From NCBI GenBank assembly GCA_035648735.1, contig DASRKX010000050.1, forward strand, positions 32,512 to 96,511: DNA of 64,000 nt, written 5' to 3'. Source of the DNA: REEB95 sp035648735 (GTDB lineage: Bacteria; Pseudomonadota; Alphaproteobacteria; ATCC43930; CGMCC-115725). Made by a program: the position numbers and the translations under genes. A model generated the notes under the pieces. It did no database searches, was not told where the DNA came from, and worked only from the letters and a program-made list of their open reading frames with translations. Shown here piece by piece: positions 44,012 to 51,619 of the stretch (positions are counted from its first letter, which is position 1; each line of letters opens with the position of its first letter).

Positions 44012-45034
44012 ATGTCGAATGAAAATCAACACTGGGTGCCCAAATTCCTGATAAGGAATTTTGCCGACGCGGACGGACGAGTTTTCTGTCTGGATATTCA
44101 TACCGATAAAATCTCGAAACTGCCGCCAAAGCGCGCGGCATCGGGTATCGATTTCAATGAATTCCTGATCGATGGAGAAACTATTTCATTCGAGAATGAT
44201 CTTGAAAAAATCGAGACCCAGGCCGCTCCAGTCCTAAAGCAGATTTTAAGATCGTGCTCGGTCGCAGGGTTGACAGGCGAGAAACGAAAGCGCGTTGCCA
44301 GGTTTATGGCCGCACAAAGCTTCAGAACGGAAGCCTTCTATAGGGGGATGGATCTCCAGGTGTCACGGGAACAGTTTGGCCATATTTTTGCGCAGCTCTG
44401 GCGAAGCGCATTCCTGGTGTCGGATGAAGTCGAGCGCCGGAAATGGGTTGTTATGACAATCAAAACTGATGACGTCTTTTATTTGGGTGACAATCCGGTG
44501 GTATTGCAGCGCACTGAGAATCCATCCGACGGCGTGGGACTGGGCTTTGATATCGAGGGTGTGGAAGCATTCTTGCCGCTTTCACCGAAATGCGCCCTCT
44601 GGATGCCATGCACCTCCACGAGCGAACAATTAATATCGGGATATGAAAACGCCTTGTCGATGCATCGACAAATTCGTTCCGCAGCACTCACGGGATCGAC
44701 ATTACCGGGGACCAATTCGGATACGTTGCACCTTACACAACGTGTGTTGCGTAATGCATTCGATCTTTATGAGGCTCTTACGAAAGGGATTGCGATTAAT
44801 GCCATATCGGAAAATATTGAAAACCTAAATTATCTAGAATCATCCTGGGCACATTCCGCCATTTATTCAAACCGTGGAGACTTTTCTTTTGCAAGACGAA
44901 TGTTCCAGAAATCTCCGCAATATCGAGAGTCCCCCAGGACGTCGCTAGGAATTGCGAACACACCTGGAACGATCGCCGCCTACTTGGGTGCCAATTGGGT
45001 GCCAATTGACCGTGTAACTGGTCGACGCAAGTAG
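44012..45034 (+). CDS. DUF4238 family protein
   Basis: The 340-aa protein opens MSNENQHWVPKFLIRNFADA, the DUF4238 signature, with VFCLDIHTDKI and later DDVFYLGDNPVVLQRTENPS. DUF4238 proteins are scattered in mobile and defence islands and lack a proven activity. The last residues (GANWVPIDRVTGRRK) are encoded by the right-end direct repeats, so the C terminus may have been set by the integration event. It lies 23 bp from the intact tRNA-Ser. Confidence 0.72.
   Translation: MSNENQHWVPKFLIRNFADADGRVFCLDIHTDKISKLPPKRAASGIDFNEFLIDGETISFENDLEKIETQAAPVLKQILRSCSVAGLTGEKRKRVARFMAAQSFRTEAFYRGMDLQVSREQFGHIFAQLWRSAFLVSDEVERRKWVVMTIKTDDVFYLGDNPVVLQRTENPSDGVGLGFDIEGVEAFLPLSPKCALWMPCTSTSEQLISGYENALSMHRQIRSAALTGSTLPGTNSDTLHLTQRVLRNAFDLYEALTKGIAINAISENIENLNYLESSWAHSAIYSNRGDFSFARRMFQKSPQYRESPRTSLGIANTPGTIAAYLGANWVPIDRVTGRRK
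44986..45006 (+). repeat. Right-end 10-bp direct repeats (candidate integrase arm sites)
   Basis: GGGTGCCAAT occurs at 44986 and 44997 (11-bp period), 51 bp inside the right att core, matching the left-end pair at 25670/25682. They lie inside the 3' end of the DUF4238 gene. Confidence 0.5.
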
Positions 45035-45057
45035 CTAAGTCATTGTACCTTCTAGGC

Positions 45058-45147
45058 GGATGGGTGGCCGAGCGGTTTAAGGCACCGGTCTTGAAAACCG
45101 GCGTACCCGCAAGGGTACCGTGAGTTCGAATCTCACCCCATCCGCCA
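45058..45147 (+). tRNA. tRNA-Ser(UGA), intact copy at the right end of the element
   Basis: The 90-nt gene has acceptor GGATGGG pairing with CCCATCC, discriminator G and encoded CCA. The anticodon stem CCGGT/ACCGG has loop CTTGAAA (anticodon TGA), followed by a long variable arm (GTACCCGCAAGGGTAC) and TTCGAAT in the T-loop. Its first 39 nt are identical to attL at 25494. I see no promoter immediately upstream as good as the one at 25482, so its expression may rely on element sequence. Confidence 0.97.
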
Positions 45148-45159
45148 GCGCGGCCGTCC

Positions 45160-46992
45160 TTACGACGCCTGCGCCGCCACCTTTTCCACCTTCACGGCGC
45201 CACCCTCGGCCAGCATCACCTTGTTGAGCAGCTTGACCATGGCGTAGACCGATTCGATCGCCGGCGCCGGCGTCTCGGTCAATCGCGCCATTTCGAGGAT
45301 CGAGCCGATCAGCGCCTCGGTTTCGAGCGAACGCCCGGCCTCGACGTCCTGCAGCATCGAGGTCTTGTGCGCGCCGACGCTCTCGGCGCCGGCAATGCGT
45401 TTTTCGATGGTGACGCGGAAGGTGACGCCGAGCTTCTTGGCGATGGTTTCCGCCTCCTCCATCATCGTCGCCGCGAGATGGCGCGTCTCGGGAAATTGGC
45501 AGATATCGACCAGCGTCGCATGCGTCAATGCACTGATCGGATTGAACGACAGATTACCCCACGCCTTCAGCCAGATCTCGGAGCGGATATCCTTCAGCAC
45601 GCGCGATTTGAGTCCAGCCTTCACCAATACGTCGTGCAGCCGCTTGACCCGCTCGGTGTCCTTGCCGTCGAGCTCGCCGACCGGGAAGCGGTCGCCCTCG
45701 ACGTGGTGGATGACGCCCGGCGCCGTTACCGCGGCAGCCGGATAGACGACGCAGCCCAGGATACGGTTGGGGTCGATCTTCCTGCTGAGAATGCCGGTCG
45801 GATCGAGGCTTTCGAGCTTCTTACCGTCGTACTTGCCGCCGAGCCTCTGGAAGTACCACCACGGCAGGCCATTCTGCACCGTCAGCACCATCGTATCGGC
45901 GTCGAGCAGATGATCGATGTCCTTCGCCGCCTCGTCGAGGTGATGCGCCTTGACCGCGAGCACGACGAGATCCTGCTTGCCGGCGTCGGCCGTCTTGTCG
46001 ACCGCCTTGACCTTGGCGGTCTCGACCTTGCCGTCGTGCCATTCAAGCTTGATGCCGTTCGCCCTGATGGTCGCGAGATGCGGGCCGAGATCGATCACCG
46101 TCACCTCGTTGCCGCCGAGCGCCAGCTTGGCCGCGATCAGCCCACCGATCGCCCCGGCGCCGACGACGCAGATCCGCATCGGCTTCGGCGGCTGCTGCAG
46201 GAGATAGGGGCTCGGCAGCACCTGGTTGAACGGGTTGCGCAGAGTTCCGACGCCGTCGATGACGACGTCGACGATGTTGCTGGCCGCCGGCATCACGCCG
46301 GCGCCGAGCGAGGTGCCGCAGGAGATGATGTCGCCCGGCATCAGCGTCATGTCGCGCGAGATCATGCTCACCAGCTTGGCCGGCGGGAAGAACATGTCGG
46401 CGACCGGATAGTTCTGCACCTCCTTGTTGTTGAGGATGGTCCGTATGCTGAGCTTCATCGGGTCGATTCCGGTGGTGATAACCGGGCCGAACGGTCCGAA
46501 GGTGTCGAAGCTCTTGGCCCGCACCCACTGGTCGAAGGTCGGGTTCTTCTTGAGCAAATCGACCGCGGTGACGTCGTTCACGCAGGTATAGCCGAAGATA
46601 TAGCTCGGCGCGTCCGCCTCGCTCACCATCGAGCACTTCTTGCCGATGACGACGCCGAGCTCCCCCTCATAGACGATCCGGCCGGAATAGGATTTGGGGC
46701 GTTCAATCGGCGTGCCGGCGGCGGCATAGGCATTCGGCCCTTTGAGGAAGTAGAGCGGCTCGTCGGGCACCAGGAAGTCGTTCTTGGCGGCAAGCTGATG
46801 GAAGTTGTTCCACAGGCAGATCATCTTCGAAGGATCGCAGGGCGTGACCACGCGCACATCGGCGAGCTTGGCGGCCTCGCCGGTGGGCTTGGCGCCCGCG
46901 AAGAGATCGCCGGAATGAACCGCGATCATGCCGTCGGCGAGCGATCCCAATTCCACGCGGCCGCTTCGCTCGAATCGGAGCCACTGAGTCAT
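45160..46992 (-). CDS. Fused fumarylacetoacetate-hydrolase-like and ketopantoate-reductase-like enzyme
   Basis: The 610-aa protein starts at the ATG after AGGGAGG. Residues about 1-275 are a FAH-fold domain (IVYEGELGVVIGKKCSMVSE, DVTAVDLLKKNPTFDQWVRA, MTLMPGDIISCGTSLGAG), with metal-site Glu residues. Residues about 285-600 are an ApbA/PanE-type dehydrogenase (PMRICVVGAGAIGGLIAAKL, LVVLAVKAHHLDEA, EIWLKAWGNLSFNPISALTH). The two are joined by a short Pro-rich linker (LLQQPPKPMR). It likely handles 2-keto or 2-hydroxy acid intermediates in aromatic or sugar-acid catabolism. There is no stop between the domains. Confidence 0.85.
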   Translation of the reverse strand: MTQWLRFERSGRVELGSLADGMIAVHSGDLFAGAKPTGEAAKLADVRVVTPCDPSKMICLWNNFHQLAAKNDFLVPDEPLYFLKGPNAYAAAGTPIERPKSYSGRIVYEGELGVVIGKKCSMVSEADAPSYIFGYTCVNDVTAVDLLKKNPTFDQWVRAKSFDTFGPFGPVITTGIDPMKLSIRTILNNKEVQNYPVADMFFPPAKLVSMISRDMTLMPGDIISCGTSLGAGVMPAASNIVDVVIDGVGTLRNPFNQVLPSPYLLQQPPKPMRICVVGAGAIGGLIAAKLALGGNEVTVIDLGPHLATIRANGIKLEWHDGKVETAKVKAVDKTADAGKQDLVVLAVKAHHLDEAAKDIDHLLDADTMVLTVQNGLPWWYFQRLGGKYDGKKLESLDPTGILSRKIDPNRILGCVVYPAAAVTAPGVIHHVEGDRFPVGELDGKDTERVKRLHDVLVKAGLKSRVLKDIRSEIWLKAWGNLSFNPISALTHATLVDICQFPETRHLAATMMEEAETIAKKLGVTFRVTIEKRIAGAESVGAHKTSMLQDVEAGRSLETEALIGSILEMARLTETPAPAIESVYAMVKLLNKVMLAEGGAVKVEKVAAQAS

Positions 46993-47107
46993 GCGCGCCC
47001 TCCCTGATCGGGTTCCGCCCAGCCGCTTCCTGGACCGGACCCGTATCGTTGCGGCGACGGTGCCGCAGGCGGCGCCGTCGGGCAAGCCTCAAAACTTCGT
47101 GAGCGGC

Positions 47108-48922
47108 TTATGGCGTCGCCGGGTCGCGTTTCGCCTTCAGCAATTGGTTGGCATAGACTACCAGATCACCGAGCTTGTAGGGCTTGTAGAGCATGATGAT
47201 GCCGGCCCGCGCCAGATTTTCCGGGATCGGATCCTGGGTGAAGCCGGTCATCAGTAGCACCTTCATCTGCGGTCGCCGTGCCATGCCGATCTCGGCCAGC
47301 TTGTAGCCGTTGGCGCCCGGCAGGCGCACATCGCTCAATAGCAAGTCGATCTCGACCTCGGAGTTGAGCACGTCGAGCGCCGACGTCCCGTCGGCGCGCT
47401 CGATGACGGTGAATCCCTCGTCGCGGATAGTCTCGACCACCAGCGTGCGCACCAGCTCCTCGTCCTCGACCACCAGCACCGTTGACTTTTTCGCGGGCCG
47501 ATCCTGCGACCGCGCCACGCTCGCCGCCGGCGCCGGCGCCGCGGCATCGTCGACCGCGCCGTCGCCCTGGTAGCGCGGCAGGAGCATGATGACGCGCGTC
47601 CCCTCGCCGAGCTTGCTGTCGATATGGAAGTAGCCCTTCGATTGCTGGATGAAGCCGAAGATCATGCTGAGGCCGAGGCCGGTGCCCTGGCCCTGCGGCT
47701 TGGTGGTGAAGAACGGATCGATGGCGCGGCGGCGCACCTCCTCCGACATGCCTGCACCGTTATCGATCACCGACAGGCGCACATAATCGCCCGGCGGCGC
47801 GTCGGCGAAAGGCGCTTCCGGCCGGGCGAGATGGAGATCGGCGGTCTCGATGACGAGCTTGCCGCCCTCGGGCATGGCGTCGCGCGAATTGATCGCCAGG
47901 TTCAGGATGACGTTCTCCATCTGGTTTTCGTCGCATAACGTCCACCAATCGGCGGCAAGCCGGGTCTCGACGGCGATGCCCGCGCCGACCGATTGACGCA
48001 GAAGGTCCCCCATCTCCGTCGTCAGCCGACTCAGCTTGACCGGGTTGGGCGCCAGCGGCTGCCGGCGCGAGAAGGCAAGAATGCGCTGCGTCACGTTCGC
48101 AGCACGGTTAAGGCCGTCCATGGCGAATTCGACGTATTGCGCCACGTCGGTGCGGCCTTCGGCAAGACGCTTCTGCAGCAACTGAAGATTGCCCATGACG
48201 ATGGTCAGCAGATTGTTGAAGTCGTGCGCGATACCGCCGGAAAGCTGGCCGATCGCCTCCATCTTCTGGCTCTGGCGCAGCGCCTCCTGCACCAGCTCGC
48301 GCTCCTGGATTTGCCGCTGAAGCTGCCGGTTGGCGTCGGCGAGCGCCGCGGCGCGGCTTTCAAGCTCCTGATTGACGCGGCCGAGCGCCACCTGCGCCGC
48401 GCCCAGCACCGCGACAATGAGCGACGCCATGAACACCAAGAGGCCGATGATGCCGTAGCGTTCGAGCCGGCGGGCGAACGGCTCCGTGATGGTCTGGAGA
48501 TAAACGGTGCCGAGCGCGCTCTGGCCCTCGATCACCGGTGCCGTGACGACGAGGCGGCCGTTCTCGATGCGCGGCGCATCGGGCGGCAGCTGCGCCGGCG
48601 GCATCTCGGCATTGCCGCGGACATAGTCGACGAACAACGCGCCGTTCTGGTCGTAGATCGCGGCGGCACGAACCTCGAAATTTGCCGCCATCGCATTGAC
48701 GTATTCCTGCGCCGCCGGACGATCATCGAACACCAGCGCGGCGCTAACGGTGGAGGACAGGATGCGCGCCTGGACGCCGACCTCATCCAATTTTTGCTGG
48801 CGATAGGCCTGCTCGTTGTAAAAGATCATCGCCGCGCCGGCGACGATCAGGAACACCACCGTCGCAAGCGCGATCGGCGGTCCGAGCCGCCATAATTTGA
48901 TGAATGTCGCGGGTTCTTTCAT
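47108..48922 (-). CDS. Hybrid sensor histidine kinase (CHASE8-like sensor)
   Basis: The 604-aa protein has a membrane segment at about 14-34, a periplasmic CHASE8-like domain (about 40-150; ILSSTVSAALVFDDRPAAQE), a second membrane segment (about 157-180) and a coiled coil. HisKA follows (GGIAHDFNNLLTIVMGNLQL, His233), then HATPase (VILNLAINSRDAMPEGG, DNGAGM, GTGLGLSMIFGF) and a C-terminal receiver (STVLVVEDEELVRTL, LLLSDVRLPGANG). It is the last gene of an operon with yfiR-like and TonB-receptor genes, which suggests that it senses periplasmic conditions relayed by YfiR. Confidence 0.92.
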   Translation of the reverse strand: MKEPATFIKLWRLGPPIALATVVFLIVAGAAMIFYNEQAYRQQKLDEVGVQARILSSTVSAALVFDDRPAAQEYVNAMAANFEVRAAAIYDQNGALFVDYVRGNAEMPPAQLPPDAPRIENGRLVVTAPVIEGQSALGTVYLQTITEPFARRLERYGIIGLLVFMASLIVAVLGAAQVALGRVNQELESRAAALADANRQLQRQIQERELVQEALRQSQKMEAIGQLSGGIAHDFNNLLTIVMGNLQLLQKRLAEGRTDVAQYVEFAMDGLNRAANVTQRILAFSRRQPLAPNPVKLSRLTTEMGDLLRQSVGAGIAVETRLAADWWTLCDENQMENVILNLAINSRDAMPEGGKLVIETADLHLARPEAPFADAPPGDYVRLSVIDNGAGMSEEVRRRAIDPFFTTKPQGQGTGLGLSMIFGFIQQSKGYFHIDSKLGEGTRVIMLLPRYQGDGAVDDAAAPAPAASVARSQDRPAKKSTVLVVEDEELVRTLVVETIRDEGFTVIERADGTSALDVLNSEVEIDLLLSDVRLPGANGYKLAEIGMARRPQMKVLLMTGFTQDPIPENLARAGIIMLYKPYKLGDLVVYANQLLKAKRDPATP

Positions 48923-48928
48923 GCCACT

Positions 48929-49504
48929 CTACTCATTCGCTCTGCCAAGGACCGCGAGGCTCAGCAATTTCGAGCTGATCACGAGCCTGTCCTGCGCCGC
49001 CGCCTGGTTGTCGATCTCGAAGCGCACGCGATTGTCCTGGATGACAAAATTGACGATTCCCTTGGCGCGGGATTCCGGCGACCGGTCGGTGACGGTGAGC
49101 ACCGGCGTGCCGCGCACCGCCGCCAGCGCGTCGGCGACCGGTTGCGCGCGCGATCCGGCAATGAACATGATCTGGCACGAGGCGCCGCGCACCGCCATCG
49201 GCATCCGACGAAGCGCGATGGGCCGATCCCCGACATGCTGGCCCGCCACGGCTTGATCGAGCATGGCGCCGAACGGATCGTCGCCGACGACGCAGAGCGT
49301 GATCGCATCCGTCGCAGACCGGAAAGTCTGCGGCGGCCATTCGACGAAGGGCGCAAATTTATAGAGGTAGGTCGCCTTGACCGCGAATTCGAGCGCGGTA
49401 TCCTGCGCCGACGCCGGAGGTGGCGCTCTCGCGAACAGAAAAACCGCGATCAGGACTGGCACCGCCGCGCGCAACGCTTTCAGACCTGCGGATGTAGAGA
49501 GCAA
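48929..49504 (-). CDS. YfiR-family periplasmic protein
   Basis: The 191-aa precursor begins with a TTG immediately after the TonB-receptor stop (TGATTG). After a signal peptide (RAAVPVLIAVFLFARA) comes the DUF4154/YfiR domain: VKATYLYKFAPFVEWPPQTF, CVVGDDPFGAML, NFVIQDNRVRFEID and LVISSKLLSLAVLGR. YfiR proteins bind and restrain membrane signalling enzymes from the periplasm; here the likely partner is the CHASE8 hybrid kinase 6 bp downstream. Confidence 0.87.
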   Translation of the reverse strand: MLSTSAGLKALRAAVPVLIAVFLFARAPPPASAQDTALEFAVKATYLYKFAPFVEWPPQTFRSATDAITLCVVGDDPFGAMLDQAVAGQHVGDRPIALRRMPMAVRGASCQIMFIAGSRAQPVADALAAVRGTPVLTVTDRSPESRAKGIVNFVIQDNRVRFEIDNQAAAQDRLVISSKLLSLAVLGRANE

Positions 49505-51451
49505 TCAGAAGCTCCAGCGCAAGCCGGCCAATATGCTGCGCGGAATTTCGTTGTTCTGGCCGAAGCCGTTGGTCGCCTCGAGATGATGGGCATGAGCGAG
49601 GTTTTGCCCGGTCAGCGACGCCTCGAAGGCGGGCGTCACATGCCAGGCGAAACGCACATCCACCTCGTAATAGCTCGGCACGTGGGCGAGCGGCAGGGCG
49701 CCGATCTGGCGCAGCGAGACGAAGAGGTCGGTGTTGCCGGGCAGGTCGATATAGGAGCGCAGGAAAAGTTGGTGCCCTGGATCGATTCCCGCCGCGGTCT
49801 GCGAGCCGGCGATGTCGTTGGTGCCCGGCTTGAGCGAGATATCCTTATGCAGGAAATTCACGCCGGGACTCAAGCGCCACCACGGAAAAATACGCACATC
49901 GCCCCACACCTCGAAACCGTAGGTGTCGCCCTGGAGGTTATTGCCGAAAGCGATGGGCGGCGTGCCGCCGGTAAGCGTGGTCGTTCGGATGTCCTGATAT
50001 TGGTTGTAATAAAACGACGCGGACAGCGTGGCCTGTTCGAACGGCTGGGTCCGATAGCCCGCCTCGTAGGCGATCAACTTCTCGGCCTGGAAATTCGGCG
50101 TCGGCCCGAAAAATCCGGGCAGCGTCAACTCGCGATCGAGGCGCGACGGCGTTTCCACCGCGCGCGACACCGCCGTCCAGAGGAGGTTGTCGTTGTTCAC
50201 CTGCCAGCCGAGACGCGCGCTCGGCATCGGATAGAAGCCGCCGAGCGTGTCGTATTCGAGTTTGGTGCCGAGCGTCAACTTGAGGTTGTCCAGCAGCGCG
50301 ATCGTGTCCTGGCCGAAAGCATTGGTCTGCGTCAGAGTTTGGCTCCCCGGCACGATCAATGCCGAATCGAACGGTCCGAATTTATCGTTCCAGACGCGCT
50401 CGCCCGCGCCCCAGACGATTTCCTGCCGCTCTCCGATCTTGAAGACGTGCTGCACCGACAGGTCGCCGGTGTTGATATTGTCCTGCTCGGCGGCGGTCGG
50501 ATGCAAATCGGCGCGGTCGTAAAAGGCCTGCACCTCGAGCGACGAGCCGTTGTCCAATTGATGCGTCCAGCGGCCGAGCAGATTGCCGCCGTTGGAGCGG
50601 CCGCCGGAATCGAATTGATTCTCGAACAGATCGCCCTGCACGGTGAAGGCGTCCTCGCGCTTGCCGAAATCGGTGCGGAACCCGGTCTGCCGCCCGTTCC
50701 AGCTGTCGCCCGCGCCGATGCCCTTCGGACTGATCCGCGTCGATCCCTCGCCGAAGCCCATGGCGTAGGCGCGGTAGGTGCCGTTGTCGCCGAGCTTGCC
50801 GCCCCAGCGCCCGGCGCCCTGCCTGTCGAAGCTGCCGTATTTGAGATCGACCAGCCCGCCCTGGGTGTCGCGCGAGCTCTTGGTGATGATGTTGACGACG
50901 CCGTTAACGGCGTTCGATCCCCATAGGGTTCCGCCCGGCCCGCTGATGACCTCGATGCGCTCGACGTCGTCGAGCATCACCTGATGCTGATCCCACACCA
51001 CGTTATGGAAAAACGGCGAATAGATCGTGCGTCCGTCGATCATCACCAGCAGCTTGTCCGACGCGTTGGCCGAATTGAAACCGCGCGCCGAAATCGTGTA
51101 GTCCTGCGAATTGATGCGCGCGACTTCGAGGTTGGGCGCCAGGCGCAACGCTTCGGGCACGTTGGTCGCGCCGGAGCGGATGATGTCGTCATGCGTGATG
51201 ACGAAGATCGCGGCCGGGGCTTGGCTGATCGCCTCGGGCCGCTTCGATACCGAGGTCACCTCGACATTGGCGAGGTCCTCGATCGACAATTGCCGCAGAT
51301 CCTCGAGCGATTGGGTTATCTGGGCGGTTTGCGCGCGGGCAGCGAAGGGCGCAAAGGCGAGAGCGAGCGCCAAAAACCCCAACGCGGCGCGGCGCCAGGC
51401 ACCCGGATAGTCATGCAACGTGCCGCGACGACCCCACCCCAAAACCACCAC
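49505..51451 (-). CDS. TonB-dependent outer-membrane receptor
   Basis: The 648-aa precursor has a signal peptide ending near AARA-QTAQI, then a TonB-box/plug domain (VEVTSVSKRPEAISQAPAAI, APNLEVARINSQDYTISARG, VISGPGGTLWGSNAVNGVVN) and a 22-strand barrel ending in an aromatic-terminated strand (SILAGLRWSF), as required for outer-membrane assembly. It is of the vitamin B12/copper-like type often linked to YfiR and hybrid kinases. The start is a GTG at 51451. Substrate unknown. Confidence 0.9.
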   Translation of the reverse strand: MVVLGWGRRGTLHDYPGAWRRAALGFLALALAFAPFAARAQTAQITQSLEDLRQLSIEDLANVEVTSVSKRPEAISQAPAAIFVITHDDIIRSGATNVPEALRLAPNLEVARINSQDYTISARGFNSANASDKLLVMIDGRTIYSPFFHNVVWDQHQVMLDDVERIEVISGPGGTLWGSNAVNGVVNIITKSSRDTQGGLVDLKYGSFDRQGAGRWGGKLGDNGTYRAYAMGFGEGSTRISPKGIGAGDSWNGRQTGFRTDFGKREDAFTVQGDLFENQFDSGGRSNGGNLLGRWTHQLDNGSSLEVQAFYDRADLHPTAAEQDNINTGDLSVQHVFKIGERQEIVWGAGERVWNDKFGPFDSALIVPGSQTLTQTNAFGQDTIALLDNLKLTLGTKLEYDTLGGFYPMPSARLGWQVNNDNLLWTAVSRAVETPSRLDRELTLPGFFGPTPNFQAEKLIAYEAGYRTQPFEQATLSASFYYNQYQDIRTTTLTGGTPPIAFGNNLQGDTYGFEVWGDVRIFPWWRLSPGVNFLHKDISLKPGTNDIAGSQTAAGIDPGHQLFLRSYIDLPGNTDLFVSLRQIGALPLAHVPSYYEVDVRFAWHVTPAFEASLTGQNLAHAHHLEATNGFGQNNEIPRSILAGLRWSF

Positions 51452-51619
51452 GGCGCGCCCCCCGAAGCGTCGTTATCCGCGAAATTGTTCGCGATGTTAA
51501 TTGAACAAGCGCGGCGATGGAAAACCTACGCTCAGGGAAAACACCTGAGAAAGTGGAAAATAACCACCTAGACCGGCACTGTGCGCCAGCAGACATCGCG
51601 CGCCCGGCCCGGGGTATAT

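Larger units (their letters stand above)
25494..45057. mobile_element. Integrative element (phage satellite-like or reduced prophage) in tRNA-Ser(UGA)
   Basis: It is bounded by a 39-40 bp direct repeat made of the 5' half of tRNA-Ser. Inside are a tyrosine integrase, an AlpA-like protein, a primase-helicase, a Mu/P2-like tail fragment, a terminase small-subunit-like gene and cargo genes. Much of the cargo, especially 39.7-45 kb, is visibly AT-richer than the flanks. Capsid, portal and large terminase genes are absent, so it cannot make particles alone. Predicted circular form is about 19.56 kb. Confidence 0.85.

Noticed and set aside
43945..44022. 25-codon ORF overlapping the start of the DUF4238 gene
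   Set aside because: Weak ribosome site and no recognisable feature; overlap with the DUF4238 start makes it doubtful.
45006..45037. Promoter for the intact tRNA-Ser from TTGACC at 45006
   Set aside because: No -10 hexamer of acceptable quality lies at 16-18 bp, so I did not list it as a feature.
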